A stretch of 58,608 bases of DNA from Paracoccaceae bacterium (GCA_030148005.1 JASBUI010000028.1:1-58608); one strand, 5' to 3'; positions 1 through 9,807 are shown, counted from the first letter of the stretch. Program-made: numbers and translations. Notes: a model not told the origin generated them from the letters alone.

Positions 1-1
1 G

Positions 2-748
2 CTGAAAAAGCACAAACTGGACACGATCCGCCAGATCGACGTTCTGGACTGCAACGGCGGCGACAACGGTCAGGCCTTTGCCACCAATTTCAACCCCGAG
101 ATCAACATCCGCGAAGTGACCGCCGATGCCCGCCATTGGGAAAACGGCGACTGGGTCACCACGCCCGCGATGAGCCACAAGGTAAACTTCGATTTCCCCC
201 AGGTGGGCAAAAAGAACATGTACCTGATGTATCACGAGGAACTGGAAAGCCTGAAAACCCACTTCCCCGAGATCGAGCGCGCGCGCTTCTGGATGACCTT
301 TGGCGATGCCTACATAAACCATGTGCGGGTTCTCGAAGGCATCGGCATGACCTCGATCGAGCCGGTCGAACATGAGGGCCAAGAGATCATTCCGCTTCAG
401 TTTCTCAAAACCGTTCTGCCCGATCCATCGGATCTGGGAGAGTTGACCGTCGGCAAGACCTGCATCGGCGACATCGCCACGGGCACCAAGGACGGCGCGG
501 AAAAGACCTATTACATCTACAACATCTGCGACCACGAAAAGTGCTTTGAAGAGGTTGGAAGTCAGGCCGTATCCTACACCACCGGCGTGCCCGCAATGAT
601 CGGCGCGGCGATGGTCCTGAAGGGTATCTGGTCAGAGCCGGGCGTCTGGAACATGGAACAACTGGACCCGGATGGATTCATGGACATGCTGATGACCCAA
701 GGCCTGCCATGGCAGGTGCATGAACTTGACGGGCCGGTCGACTTTTAA
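2..748 (+). CDS. Carboxynorspermidine/carboxyspermidine dehydrogenase, C-terminal part (cut by window edge)
   Basis: The reading frame is open from base 2, so the gene starts upstream of the window and only about 248 C-terminal residues are seen. The sequence (NPEINIREVTADARHW at the start, DAYINHVRVLEGIGMTSIEP in the middle) matches the saccharopine-dehydrogenase-like family that reductively condenses aspartate semialdehyde with putrescine or diaminopropane to carboxyspermidine or carboxynorspermidine. The nspC decarboxylase starts 3 bases after the stop and would decarboxylate that product, so the two form the alternative spermidine pathway that replaces SpeD/SpeE in many alphaproteobacteria. 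The NAD(P)-binding N-terminus is not visible. A lysine-pathway saccharopine dehydrogenase is less likely because of the nspC and speB neighbours. Confidence 0.88.
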   Translation: MKKHKLDTIRQIDVLDCNGGDNGQAFATNFNPEINIREVTADARHWENGDWVTTPAMSHKVNFDFPQVGKKNMYLMYHEELESLKTHFPEIERARFWMTFGDAYINHVRVLEGIGMTSIEPVEHEGQEIIPLQFLKTVLPDPSDLGELTVGKTCIGDIATGTKDGAEKTYYIYNICDHEKCFEEVGSQAVSYTTGVPAMIGAAMVLKGIWSEPGVWNMEQLDPDGFMDMLMTQGLPWQVHELDGPVDF

Positions 749-751
749 ACC

Positions 752-1927
752 ATGGCCAGTGTCATGCAGACCCAGGCAGGCGACGCGGGCGCCTTTCGCC
801 AGTTTGATCTGTCGCGGGTCCCAAGCCCCTGTTTCGTGGTCGATGAGATCGCGATTGAGCGCAACCTTGCCATTCTGGCAGATGTCGCCGATCGCTCTGG
901 CGCGCATGTTCTAAGCGCGCTCAAGGCGTTTTCGATGTTCGCTCTGGCCCCGCTTGTGCGCCGCTACCTGCCCGGCACCTGCGCCTCTGGCCTGTTTGAG
1001 GCGCGTCTGGCGCGCGAAGAGTACGGCGGTGAGGTTGCAACCTTCTGCGCAGGCTACAAAGCCTCTGAAATCGACCGGATCATTGCGCTGTCGGACCACA
1101 TGATCTTTAACTCCCCGGTCCAGAAAGACCGCTTTCTGCCCAATATCCGCGCCGCGGGCCGCGCGGTGGACGTCGGGCTGCGCATCAATCCCGAACATTC
1201 CGAGGGCGAGATCCCCAAATATGACCCCTGCGCGCCCTGTTCGCGTCTGGGCACGCCCGTCTCACAGTTGACGCCAGAGGTGCTTGCCGGTGTTTACGGG
1301 CTTCATATGCACACGCTTTGCGAACAGGGATTTGAACCCCTTGCGCGCACATGGACCGCGGTCAAACCGCAAATCGCCCCCTACTTTGGCGGGCTGAAAT
1401 GGATCAACCTTGGCGGCGGCCACCACATCACCCGCGCCGATTATGACCGCGAGGCGCTGATCGCCTTCATAAAGGATCTTCGCGCGCAAACCGGGCTTGA
1501 AGTCTACCTTGAACCGGGGGAAGCGGTGGCGCTGGACGCCGGCATTCTGATTGGCGAAGTGCTGGATTTGCCCACAAATGAGATGTCCCTTGCGATCACC
1601 GATATCTCGGCCACATGCCACATGCCGGACGTTATCGAAGCTCCCTATCGCCCTGCCATGCTGGACGAGGCGGACACGGGCCATCTTTACCGTCTGGGCG
1701 GCCCTTCCTGTCTGGCCGGAGATGTGATCGGCGACTATCACCGCGCCGCCCCGTTCAAGATCGGCGACCGCTTCGCCTTCCTTGATCAGGCGCATTATTC
1801 GATGGTCAAGACCAACACCTTCAACGGCGTGGCCCTGCCCGCCATCGCGATCTGGAATTCGCGCACCGATGCGCTGAACATCATCCGGGAATTTTCCTAT
1901 GACGACTTCCGCAACCGGCTTTCCTGA
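752..1927 (+). CDS. nspC: Carboxynorspermidine/carboxyspermidine decarboxylase
   Basis: This 391-residue protein is a fold-type III PLP decarboxylase of the NspC group. Lys58 (LSALKAF) is the expected Schiff-base lysine. The glycine-rich phosphate-binding stretch NLGGGHHITRADYD, the EPGEAVALDAG segment and the conserved CHMPDVIEAPYRP segment are all present. It would decarboxylate carboxy(nor)spermidine to (nor)spermidine in the cytoplasm. It follows the dehydrogenase by 3 bases and ends 1 base before the best start of the agmatinase gene, so the three are almost certainly co-transcribed. Whether spermidine or norspermidine is the real product cannot be told from sequence alone. Confidence 0.92.
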   Translation: MASVMQTQAGDAGAFRQFDLSRVPSPCFVVDEIAIERNLAILADVADRSGAHVLSALKAFSMFALAPLVRRYLPGTCASGLFEARLAREEYGGEVATFCAGYKASEIDRIIALSDHMIFNSPVQKDRFLPNIRAAGRAVDVGLRINPEHSEGEIPKYDPCAPCSRLGTPVSQLTPEVLAGVYGLHMHTLCEQGFEPLARTWTAVKPQIAPYFGGLKWINLGGGHHITRADYDREALIAFIKDLRAQTGLEVYLEPGEAVALDAGILIGEVLDLPTNEMSLAITDISATCHMPDVIEAPYRPAMLDEADTGHLYRLGGPSCLAGDVIGDYHRAAPFKIGDRFAFLDQAHYSMVKTNTFNGVALPAIAIWNSRTDALNIIREFSYDDFRNRLS

Positions 1928-1928
1928 C

Positions 1929-2783
1929 ATGGGGCGTTTTCTGGACAGCGAACTGACGCCCGGCGAACGCGGTGATGACGCGCTTTTCCGTATCATCCCC
2001 ATGCCGCTTGAGCGTACGGTTTCCTATAGCGCAGGCACGGCCCAAGGACCCGCCGCGATCATCGCCGCCAGTGATGAGCTTGAAAGGATCTGCAACGGCG
2101 CAGAACCGTGCCTGCAGGGCATATTCACCGAGGCGCCTGTGGACTGCGAAGGCCCGCTTCCCGAAGTGATGGAGCGTCTGGCGGCGCGAACCGAGGCCGC
2201 GGCGCGCGCCGGGCGCATCCCTGTCACGCTGGGCGGGGAACATTCGCTAAGCTACGGCGCGGTCATGGGCGTGGCGCGGGCCTTGGGCCAGCCGGTTGGC
2301 ATCGTGCAGATCGATGCCCACGCCGATTTGCGCGTCGACTATCAGGGCGAGCGGCATTCGCACGCATCCGTCATGCATCTTCTGGCGAGCGAAGGCATCG
2401 CGCTGGCCCAGTTTGGCGTTCGCGCCCTTTGCCAGCAAGAGGTCGACAGCCGCGCCGAAAACCACGTTTTTTTCGTCGACGCCGAAGAACTGGTGACCCA
2501 GAACATCCTTGCGGTCGATCTGCCAAAGGACTTTCCCGAACTTGTCTACGTCTCTTTTGATGTCGACGGGCTTGACCCTTCGCAAATGCCGGCAACCGGC
2601 ACGCCGGTTCCGGGCGGCTTGGGCTATTATCAGGCGCTGCGGCTGGTCGAACACGCCCTGAAGGGGCGCAAATGTGTGGGTCTCGACGTGGTCGAACTGG
2701 CCCCCGACGGCAACGCCGCGTGGGATTTCACCGCCGCCCAGATCACCTATCGGCTTATGGCCACCGCGATGAAGCCTGCCTAA
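1929..2783 (+). CDS. speB: Agmatinase-family ureohydrolase
   Basis: A ureohydrolase of 284 residues from ATG 1929. An in-frame ATG at 1899 would add 10 residues and overlap nspC by 29 bases, so the later start is preferred. The binuclear manganese ligands are in GGEHS (102-106), DAHAD (129-133) and SFDVDGLDP, as in agmatinase and arginase. In this operon agmatinase is the best reading: agmatine is hydrolysed to putrescine and urea, and putrescine feeds the carboxyspermidine pathway encoded upstream. Another guanidino-acid hydrolase is possible. The stop overlaps the stop of the opposing flavoenzyme gene in the four bases CTAA (2780-2783). Confidence 0.87.
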   Translation: MGRFLDSELTPGERGDDALFRIIPMPLERTVSYSAGTAQGPAAIIAASDELERICNGAEPCLQGIFTEAPVDCEGPLPEVMERLAARTEAAARAGRIPVTLGGEHSLSYGAVMGVARALGQPVGIVQIDAHADLRVDYQGERHSHASVMHLLASEGIALAQFGVRALCQQEVDSRAENHVFFVDAEELVTQNILAVDLPKDFPELVYVSFDVDGLDPSQMPATGTPVPGGLGYYQALRLVEHALKGRKCVGLDVVELAPDGNAAWDFTAAQITYRLMATAMKPA

Positions 2784-4078
2784 AGCCCAAGCTGGTCGCG
2801 AATGCGATAAACCATGACCGAGGGCGCAAGAAACCACGGGTTGCCGCGATATAGCGGCATCGTGGGAAAGGGTATCTCATCAAACGCACTGGCGCCTTCG
2901 GCAAGGCCCGCCGCCTGCTGCCCGATGCGCATGCCCAAGTAGCTGGCCATGCCGACACCCGATCCACAATAACCCATGGCGTAGAACAGACCGTCGTCCT
3001 GACCGGTGTGCATCAGTTTATCAAAGCTGTAGCCGACCGTTCCGGCCCATGAATGGCTGATCCGGGCTTGACGCAACTGGGGGAATATCCGCACCATTTC
3101 ACGCCAAAGACGCGGCCCGCTTTTGCGTGGGTCGGTTTCATTCAGTGACACCCGCCCCCCAAAAAGAATGCGCCTGCGATCGGGCGATGCGCGGAAGTAA
3201 TAGACCAGCTTTCGGGTATCGGACAGGATCCGGTTTTTCGGGATCAAGCGGTCCATCAGTGCAGGTTCTATCGGCTCGGTCGCGATGACGTAGGAACCGA
3301 TCGGGATGATCCGGCGCCGGTGCCACGGGCTCAGCCGTCCGGTGTAGCCATTGGTGGCCAGAACCACCCGGCCCGCGCGGATGACGCCGCGCTTTGATCT
3401 GACCTCAAACCCATGCCCGGCGCGCGAAATATCCGTCACCGCGCAAAAGGGCATCACCGCCGCGCCGGCCTTTTGCGCCGCTTCTTTAAGGCCCTTGTGA
3501 TACTTGCCCGGATCAATGCTGGCGTGATGGGGATGCACGACCCCGCCATGGTAGATGTCCGTTCCGATCTCGCTGTGCTGCTCGCCCTTGGGGACCATGT
3601 AGGCACCACTGTCAAAGACCGGGTTGGGCGCTGCAATCTCGCGCGCGGTCTGCTCATAATGGGCCGCTTTGTACATCCCGTGAAACCGGCCCACCGTCTC
3701 AAAGTCGCAATCTATGCCCTCGCTTGCCACAAAATCGCGAATGAACTCGCGCGAGGCCAGCCCTTCGGCCAGAACACGCCCGCCAAGGTCCGCGCCAAAG
3801 CGCGCGGCAAGCTGCGCGTAAGACAACTTGACGCTGGTTGATATCTGCCCGCCGTTGCGGCTGCTACAGCCCTGACCGGCATCGCCTGCATCAAGAACAA
3901 CAACGCCAAGCCCCTGCCGCGCGGCCGCAAGCGCCGCATGAAGCCCGGTGTACCCTGCCCCGACAACCACAACGTCAGCCTCAGGCGGCAGCGCTGCGCT
4001 TGTCGCTGGCGCCTCCAATGGCGTGGCGTCCCACCAATAGGGCTGCGGTTTGAAATCAGGTGCAAAGAGATCTGTCAT
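2780..4078 (-). CDS. puuB: FAD-dependent oxidoreductase, PuuB-like (gamma-glutamylputrescine oxidase family)
   Basis: A 432-residue DAO-family flavoenzyme. The FAD-binding Rossmann motif [10 protein letters not shown] lies at residues 36-45 and is followed by the SSRNGGQIS segment typical of PuuB/OrdL-like oxidases; the N-terminus has the YWWDAT stretch common in this group. PuuB oxidises gamma-glutamylated putrescine to the aldehyde. It is the last gene of an operon that starts with a polyamine-type ABC importer. Its start overlaps the stop of the GMC oxidoreductase gene by 4 bases (ATGA), indicating translational coupling. The exact substrate (gamma-glutamyl polyamine or a free amine) is inferred from context. 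Confidence 0.78.
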   Translation of the reverse strand: MTDLFAPDFKPQPYWWDATPLEAPATSAALPPEADVVVVGAGYTGLHAALAAARQGLGVVVLDAGDAGQGCSSRNGGQISTSVKLSYAQLAARFGADLGGRVLAEGLASREFIRDFVASEGIDCDFETVGRFHGMYKAAHYEQTAREIAAPNPVFDSGAYMVPKGEQHSEIGTDIYHGGVVHPHHASIDPGKYHKGLKEAAQKAGAAVMPFCAVTDISRAGHGFEVRSKRGVIRAGRVVLATNGYTGRLSPWHRRRIIPIGSYVIATEPIEPALMDRLIPKNRILSDTRKLVYYFRASPDRRRILFGGRVSLNETDPRKSGPRLWREMVRIFPQLRQARISHSWAGTVGYSFDKLMHTGQDDGLFYAMGYCGSGVGMASYLGMRIGQQAAGLAEGASAFDEIPFPTMPLYRGNPWFLAPSVMVYRIRDQLGL

Positions 4079-5694
4079 TCCCGCGCGTCTGCCAGTATCA
4101 GATCGGCCGCTTTTTCGGCGACAGCAATGACCGGGGCGTTGGTATTGCCCGATGTCAGCGTGGGAAAGATCGAGGCATCGACGACGCGCAGACCGCTGCA
4201 GCCATGCACGCGAAGACGCTCATCCACGACATCGGTGCCCGGATCAGGGCCCATGCGGCAGGTGCTGACGGGGTGATAGACCGTCCCTGCCCGCGCGCGT
4301 ATCTCGCTGATGAACTCTGCATCCGACTGCACGGCCGGGCCCGGCGCGATCTCTTCTTCAATGATCGCCGAAAGCGATGGCGTCGCTGCGAGCCGGCGCA
4401 GGAAATGCGCGCCCTCTAGCATGTCCTGCATATCCTCGGGCGTCGACAGGTAGTTGGGATGAATTTCGGGTGCATCGAACGGATCAGGCGAGCCGATCTG
4501 AAGATGCCCGCGGCTTGTCGGGCGCGTCGGCTGGGCCGAGGTAAGAAACCCTGAGAAAGGATCGGGGTTCATCAACGGTCGCTTGCCCGGCGGCGCCTTG
4601 GTGTAGCTGACAGGCGAAAAGAAAAGCTGAATATTGGGGCGCGTCAGCTCTGGCCGGCTTCGGATGAAACCGCCGCCCTGATTTACACCAAGTGACAAGG
4701 GCCCCCGGCGCGTCAGCACATAGCGAAGCCCCTGAAGCAGTTTGCCCTGCCATGAATGAAGCTGATCGTTCAGCGTGGGCACGCGCGCGCGATAGTAGAA
4801 ATCAAAAGCCAGATGATCCTGCAAGTGCAGGCCGACACCGGCGCGGTCTTCGACCACGTCGATCCCCATATTCTGCAAAAGCGTCCCCGGCCCCACGCCC
4901 GAAAGCTGCAGGATCTGGGGCGAGTTGACTGCGCCTGCCGACAAGATCACCTCTTGCGCCGCGCGCGCCTGAACCCGGCGCCCGCCTTGGACGTATTCAA
5001 CGCCGCTTGCGCGCTTGCCCTCAAAAATGACCCGCGTTGTCATCGCCCGCTTTTCAACCCTGAGGTTGCCGCGTTTTCGCGCAGGGTGAAGATAGGCCCG
5101 CGCCGCCGACATCCGAAAGCCGCCTTTTTCGGTGTTCTGATAGGTTCCGACGCCTTCCTGACTGGCGCCATTGAAGTCGCGGTTGTGCGGGATCTGAAGC
5201 TCACCCCCCGCCGCGATGAATGTATCGCACAAAGGGTGCAGATCGCGATCCATGGTAGAGACGTAAAGAGGCCCGTCCCCGCCACGATAGTCGTTTTCGC
5301 CCTGATCGAAGGTTTCGGACTTCTTGAAATAGGGCGCCAGATCATCCCAGCCCCAGCCGGGATTGCCCATATCGCGCCACTCGTCAAAATCCTCGTGCTG
5401 GCCGCGGATATAGACCATCGCATTGATTGAACTTGACCCGCCCAGAACCTTGCCGCGGGGCCAGTAAGAGGTGCGGTTGTTCAACTCGGGGCATGGCTGG
5501 GTGTTGTACATCCAGTTGATGCGCGGGTTGTAGAACGCCTTGCCATACCCGATCGGCATCCAGATCCAAAAGTTCAGATCGCTGCCGCCTGCCTCCAGCA
5601 GCAGCACCTTCTTGCGCCCATCGGCACTTAGCCGGTTGGCCAGAACGCATCCCGCCGATCCGGCCCCGACCACGATGAAGTCATACGTGTCCAT
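4075..5694 (-). CDS. GMC-family FAD oxidoreductase (choline-dehydrogenase-like)
   Basis: A 539-residue GMC flavoprotein with the N-terminal ADP-binding motif [15 protein letters not shown] (residues 8-22), GMC signature 1 ([18 protein letters not shown]), signature 2 ([15 protein letters not shown]), and the C-terminal segments HPVSTCRMG and [11 protein letters not shown] that carry the catalytic His and Asn. Family members oxidise alcohols, often choline, to aldehydes. It lies 15 bases downstream of the last permease of a PotABC-type importer and is coupled to the PuuB-like gene, so the imported substrate may be an amino alcohol or polyamine derivative. It is not called betA because many GMC paralogues in this group are not choline-specific. 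Confidence 0.85.
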   Translation of the reverse strand: MDTYDFIVVGAGSAGCVLANRLSADGRKKVLLLEAGGSDLNFWIWMPIGYGKAFYNPRINWMYNTQPCPELNNRTSYWPRGKVLGGSSSINAMVYIRGQHEDFDEWRDMGNPGWGWDDLAPYFKKSETFDQGENDYRGGDGPLYVSTMDRDLHPLCDTFIAAGGELQIPHNRDFNGASQEGVGTYQNTEKGGFRMSAARAYLHPARKRGNLRVEKRAMTTRVIFEGKRASGVEYVQGGRRVQARAAQEVILSAGAVNSPQILQLSGVGPGTLLQNMGIDVVEDRAGVGLHLQDHLAFDFYYRARVPTLNDQLHSWQGKLLQGLRYVLTRRGPLSLGVNQGGGFIRSRPELTRPNIQLFFSPVSYTKAPPGKRPLMNPDPFSGFLTSAQPTRPTSRGHLQIGSPDPFDAPEIHPNYLSTPEDMQDMLEGAHFLRRLAATPSLSAIIEEEIAPGPAVQSDAEFISEIRARAGTVYHPVSTCRMGPDPGTDVVDERLRVHGCSGLRVVDASIFPTLTSGNTNAPVIAVAEKAADLILADARE

Positions 5695-5709
5695 TCAGCG
5701 CCTGCGCCT

Positions 5710-6570
5710 TCAATCCGAGGACTTGTCGCGCTGCACCAAAACGGTGATCAGCGCCAAGGCCCCCGATCCGATGATCAGGAAGAAGGAAACCGCGTTCAGA
5801 ACCGGGGTCGAGCCGACCTTTGCCATCCTGTCGAACATGGTGATCGTAAGCGGCGATTCAGAGCCGACAAGAAAGAGCGTTGTATTGAAGTTCTCAAACG
5901 ACACCAGAAAGCCGACGATCCCGGCGGCGATCATTGCCGGACGCAGAAACGGAAGCGTCACGGTTCGCAGGACCTGAAAGCGGCTTGCCCCAAGATTTAG
6001 CGCGGCCTCTTCCATCGCATAGTCGAACTTGCGCAGGCGCGCCGTGATGACAAGCGATGTGATCGTGGTGATGAAGGAAAACTGCCCCAAAACCACCAGG
6101 AAGATGCCCGGCCGCAGAAACTCTATCTCAAGGTTCAGCGCGTCTTCCGCCCCGTTGGCGATGTTGCTGGCCAGAACAAGGATCGAGATACCAAGGATCA
6201 CACCGGGAATAACCAGCGGCAGGATCATCAGGATATAGAAGAAGTTCTTGCCCGGAAAATTCCCGCGAACAAAAAGAAATGCGTTTGAGGTGCCAACGAC
6301 CACGGAAAGCGTCGAGACAAGGATGCCGATGACGAATGAGTAGTAAAGCCCGCTTAGCAGCCGCCGATCATAGAACATGCCCAGCTTTGGTTCAGTCGTC
6401 CCGAAGAACCAGTCAAGGGTGAACCCCTGCCATGGCAGCGCCGGAAAAAGCGAGTCGTTGAAGGCAAAGGTTCCGGCCGCAACCAGCGGCGCGGCAAGGA
6501 AGACGAAGAAGGCCACCAGATAGGCGCGGTAGCCAAAAAGATAGGCCTTGTTTTGTGATGCGATTGCCAT
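5710..6570 (-). CDS. potC: Polyamine-type ABC transporter, permease PotC
   Basis: A 286-residue inner-membrane protein with about six hydrophobic helices and the cytoplasmic EAA loop of binding-protein-dependent permeases (EEAALNLGASRFQVLRTVTLP), which contacts the ATPase. With PotB and PotA upstream it forms a spermidine/putrescine-type importer. Spacing to the preceding permease gene is 9 bases, so they are one operon. The C-terminus ends in a short charged tail (VQRDKSSD). Confidence 0.88.
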   Translation of the reverse strand: MAIASQNKAYLFGYRAYLVAFFVFLAAPLVAAGTFAFNDSLFPALPWQGFTLDWFFGTTEPKLGMFYDRRLLSGLYYSFVIGILVSTLSVVVGTSNAFLFVRGNFPGKNFFYILMILPLVIPGVILGISILVLASNIANGAEDALNLEIEFLRPGIFLVVLGQFSFITTITSLVITARLRKFDYAMEEAALNLGASRFQVLRTVTLPFLRPAMIAAGIVGFLVSFENFNTTLFLVGSESPLTITMFDRMAKVGSTPVLNAVSFFLIIGSGALALITVLVQRDKSSD

Positions 6571-6579
6571 GCCCTGCCC

Positions 6580-7446
6580 CTACTGCTTTGCCACGGTGTT
6601 CGCCAGCGTCTGGCCGGTCAGGCGCAGGCCAAGCCACACAACGATCGAGGTGAAAGCCAGCAGCAAAAAGCCAAAGGCAGCCCCGGATTCCCAGTTAAAG
6701 CGGGTTATGAACTGATCATAGATCTGCTCTGTGAACCAGCTGGAGTTCTTGCCGCCAAGAAGAATGGGCGTCAGGTAACTGCCCGCCGTCAGCATGAAAA
6801 CAACGATGCAACCCGAAACGATGCCCGGCATCGCATAGGGCACAATGATCCGGCGCAGAACGGTCAGACCGTTACCGCCAAGGTTATACCCCGCCTCGAT
6901 CATCGCATCGTCCATCCCGTCCAAGGTCGACACAAGCGGCACGATCATGAACAGGATCACCGTGTAGACAAGGCCGACCACGACCGTCACGTCGTTGTAA
7001 AGAAACTCTATCGGCTGGTTGACCGCCCCGGTCCACAAAAGGAACGACGACACAACGCCGGTTTCGCGCAACAGCAGGATCCAGCCAAAGGCCCGGATCA
7101 GGTCACTGACCCACAAGGGGATCAGGCACAAAAGAAAGAGCGCCCCGCGCGATCGCTTTCCGGCGATCTTGGCGATGTAATAGGCGATGGGAAAGCCGAT
7201 GATCAGCGCAAGGAAGGTCACGAGGATCGACATCGAACCGGTACGCAACAGCGTGTTCCAATAGATCGGTTCGTTGATGAAATCGATGTAGTTGCCAAAG
7301 CCAAACTCATAGACCCGCGGCGCGACCTTCTCGCGCAGGGAAAGCACGACCATTCCCATGTGGGGGATGATGATCAGAAGCGTGATCCAAAGCGCAAAGG
7401 GCGCGAAAAGCAGGATCAGCGACAGCTTTTTGATATCACTTTGCAT
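6580..7446 (-). CDS. potB: Polyamine-type ABC transporter, permease PotB
   Basis: A 288-residue permease. The open frame extends further upstream, but the extra N-terminus would lie inside potA. The ATG at 7446, 13 bases after the potA stop, gives a normal start (MQSDIKKLSLILLFAPFALW) leading directly into the first membrane helix. The EAA loop is present (MIEAGYNLGGNGLTVLRRI). It pairs with PotC to form the transmembrane channel. Confidence 0.88.
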   Translation of the reverse strand: MQSDIKKLSLILLFAPFALWITLLIIIPHMGMVVLSLREKVAPRVYEFGFGNYIDFINEPIYWNTLLRTGSMSILVTFLALIIGFPIAYYIAKIAGKRSRGALFLLCLIPLWVSDLIRAFGWILLLRETGVVSSFLLWTGAVNQPIEFLYNDVTVVVGLVYTVILFMIVPLVSTLDGMDDAMIEAGYNLGGNGLTVLRRIIVPYAMPGIVSGCIVVFMLTAGSYLTPILLGGKNSSWFTEQIYDQFITRFNWESGAAFGFLLLAFTSIVVWLGLRLTGQTLANTVAKQ

Positions 7447-7459
7447 AAACCCGCGCCCC

Positions 7460-8569
7460 TTAAGTCGCAAAGCACATGGACTGGGCCACCGGCCAGTCAA
7501 GGCGCACATCATCGCCGGCGCGCAAATCATCGGTGCCACCGGTGACCACGACATCCGCCTCAATCAGCTCGCCCGAAGGTCCCCGCACCAGGACCCGGCT
7601 GTTGGCCCCGTTGAAAAGAACCGAATCCACCCGCCCCTCGATCGCGTTTTCCTGCCCTGCGGCACCCGTTTGTGCGCCTTTGCGCACGGCCTGAATAAAC
7701 TCTGGCCGGATGAACACATCCGCCGATTGCCCCACCGAAAGCGGCGCCGCCGCACGCTGCGGGCACCATAGGGCCTGACCTGCATCCGTGGTGATCTGAA
7801 CCCGGTCGCCGTTCAGGGCAACCACCTTTCCAGACCACCGATTGCTGTCGCCGACAAAGCCGGCAACAAAGGCCGTCGTGGGCTTGTGGTAAAGCTCTTC
7901 TGGGCGCCCGATCTGTTCGAAACGGCCCTCATTCATGATCGCCACATGGTCGGACATCACCAGCGCCTCTGACTGGTCGTGGGTGATATAGATGAAGGTC
8001 GTGTTGAACTGATGCTGCAGAAGTTTCAGTTCGATCTTCATCGCCTCGCGCAGCTTAAGATCCAGCGCGCCCAAGGGTTCGTCCAGCAAAAGAACGTCCG
8101 GATCCAGAACCATGCAGCGCGCAATCGCGATCCGCTGTTTCTGGCCACCTGAAAGCTGATGAATTTCGCGCTCTGCCACATCGGGCAGGGAAATCCGGTC
8201 CAGCACATCACGCACCTTCGCCTCGATCGTGGCCTTGTCGGTTCCGATGCATTTCAGCCCATAAGCGATATTCTCATAGACATTCATCATCGGAAACAGC
8301 GCCAGATGCTGGAACACCATCTTGACGTTACGCTTGTTGGGCGGCGTGTTGAGAACCGACTTGCCCTTGATCCGGATATCTCCGGCGCTGGGGTTCTCAA
8401 AGCCGGCTATCATCCGCATCAAGGTCGTCTTGCCACATCCCGATGGCCCCAGGATCGAAAAGAACGATCCGCTTGGGATGTTGAAGGACACATCATCGAC
8501 GGCCTGAACGGTTCCAAATTCCTTTGATACACCTGTGCATTCCAGGTCAAAGGCCTCCTGATTTTCCAT
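7460..8569 (-). CDS. potA: Polyamine-type ABC transporter, ATP-binding protein PotA
   Basis: A 369-residue ABC ATPase starting at ATG 8569 (MENQEAFDLECTGVSKEF). A longer open frame upstream has no family similarity. Walker A is GPSGCGKT (41-48), the signature LSGGQ is at 139-143 and Walker B VLLLDE at 159-164. The C-terminal third is a TOBE-type regulatory domain as in PotA. It energises PotBC. The gene lies 88 bases after the binding-protein gene, a gap occupied by a strong stem-loop (8610-8640), suggesting lower expression than the binding protein. Confidence 0.9.
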   Translation of the reverse strand: MENQEAFDLECTGVSKEFGTVQAVDDVSFNIPSGSFFSILGPSGCGKTTLMRMIAGFENPSAGDIRIKGKSVLNTPPNKRNVKMVFQHLALFPMMNVYENIAYGLKCIGTDKATIEAKVRDVLDRISLPDVAEREIHQLSGGQKQRIAIARCMVLDPDVLLLDEPLGALDLKLREAMKIELKLLQHQFNTTFIYITHDQSEALVMSDHVAIMNEGRFEQIGRPEELYHKPTTAFVAGFVGDSNRWSGKVVALNGDRVQITTDAGQALWCPQRAAAPLSVGQSADVFIRPEFIQAVRKGAQTGAAGQENAIEGRVDSVLFNGANSRVLVRGPSGELIEADVVVTGGTDDLRAGDDVRLDWPVAQSMCFAT

Positions 8570-8609
8570 GAACTTGCCCGTGCCTCTTTCGCGTTTTTGA
8601 GAAATAGCC

Positions 8610-8640
8610 GGGGCGGCGGTCCCGTTTGGATCGCCGCCCC
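8610..8640 (-). promoter_or_regulatory. Stem-loop between binding-protein gene and potA
   Basis: GGGGCGGCG (8610-8618) pairs perfectly with CGCCGCCCC (8632-8640). The pairing can extend inward by four more pairs (GTCC with GGAT, one wobble), leaving the loop CGTTT. No U-tract follows on the transcribed minus strand, so it is more likely an mRNA-stabilising or processing hairpin, or a weak attenuator, than an intrinsic terminator. Confidence 0.6.
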
Positions 8641-8657
8641 AAATTGTCAGGATCGGA

Positions 8658-9734
8658 TCATTCGCCGGTTGCGGCCTTGATCTTTTCCAATGTCTTGCCT
8701 TCCATGTCCTCGACACCCGGAGGGATGTTGGCAAAGAACTTCAGGTTGTCGATGTCAGCGGCAGTAAAGGCCGCGTTGACGGCGGCTTTCTTGTCCGCAG
8801 GCAACAGATCAAGCCCGCCCTTCACAGCCGCGATCGCACCGGTGCTTGCCGACATGATCGACACGTTCTCGGGTTTCAGCACAAAGTTGATCCACTTGTA
8901 AGCAGCATCATCGGCCTTGCCCTTGCGCGGCAGGGCAAATGTGTCGATCCACGCAAGCGCGCCTGTCTCTGGCGGCACGAACACGATGTCTTTGTTCTGG
9001 TCATAAAGTTTATAGGCGGTCGAATCCCATGTCTCAGAGGCCACGATCTCACCCGAAAGCATCATCGCCGAAAGGTCGTCGCCGCCCTTCCAATAGGCTT
9101 TGATGTTGGATTTGCACTCGATCAGCTTCTCGGCGACCTTGTCGAGGATCTGCTGATACTTGTCGAGATCCGAGTAAGCTTCGAACGGGTTCTCACCCAT
9201 TGCAAAGGCCGTTCCCAGAAGGATCGTGCGCTTCAGGCGCATCGATGTCTTGCCTTTGTACTTGGGATCACAAAGATCGCCCCAGCTTTTGACGTCTGGC
9301 GCCATCGCCTTGTTCTTCATCAGGCCCGAAGTGCCCCACTGATGCGGCACGGCGTAAACTTCGCCGTCGATCGTGGTGTTTTCCTTCACGCCTTCCAGAA
9401 GTGACTTTTCCATAACCGACGTGTCGATCTTGGACAGATCCAGCGGTTTGTAGATGTCGTATTCCAGTTGCGCGGCATAGATGCGGTCATGGCTGGGCTG
9501 AGCCAGGTCAAAACCCGCACCGCCCGTAGCGCGAAGCTTGGCGATCATCTCTTCGTTGTTCGAATAAGTAACCTCGACCTTGATGTCGGGATTCTCTTTC
9601 TCGAACTTCTGGATCAACTCATCCGGAGCATACGACCCCCAAGTCAGAATGCGCAGCGTTTCGGCCTGCGCATATGATGCCGTGGTCAGCATCATCGCGG
9701 CGATCACGCCGGTAATTTTCATCGATCTTCTCAT
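8658..9734 (-). CDS. Periplasmic polyamine-binding protein (PotD/PotF family)
   Basis: A 358-residue extracytoplasmic solute-binding protein with a Sec signal peptide (about 24 residues, ending near SYAQA). The mature part begins ETLRILTWGSYAP, the usual start of PotD/PotF-type proteins. ATG 9734 is chosen because GGGAG lies 6 bases upstream; ATG 9722 would be too far from it. It is the first gene of the pot operon and delivers putrescine, spermidine or a related amine to PotBC. Ligand specificity between PotD and PotF cannot be fixed from what I see, so no symbol is given. Confidence 0.88.
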   Translation of the reverse strand: MRRSMKITGVIAAMMLTTASYAQAETLRILTWGSYAPDELIQKFEKENPDIKVEVTYSNNEEMIAKLRATGGAGFDLAQPSHDRIYAAQLEYDIYKPLDLSKIDTSVMEKSLLEGVKENTTIDGEVYAVPHQWGTSGLMKNKAMAPDVKSWGDLCDPKYKGKTSMRLKRTILLGTAFAMGENPFEAYSDLDKYQQILDKVAEKLIECKSNIKAYWKGGDDLSAMMLSGEIVASETWDSTAYKLYDQNKDIVFVPPETGALAWIDTFALPRKGKADDAAYKWINFVLKPENVSIMSASTGAIAAVKGGLDLLPADKKAAVNAAFTAADIDNLKFFANIPPGVEDMEGKTLEKIKAATGE

Positions 9735-9807
9735 ACTAAGCTCCCATTTTTGATTACTTGAGCAGTTTCAGTTCAACACCCGCCATGGGGGTTGAAGCAC
9801 AAAGCCG

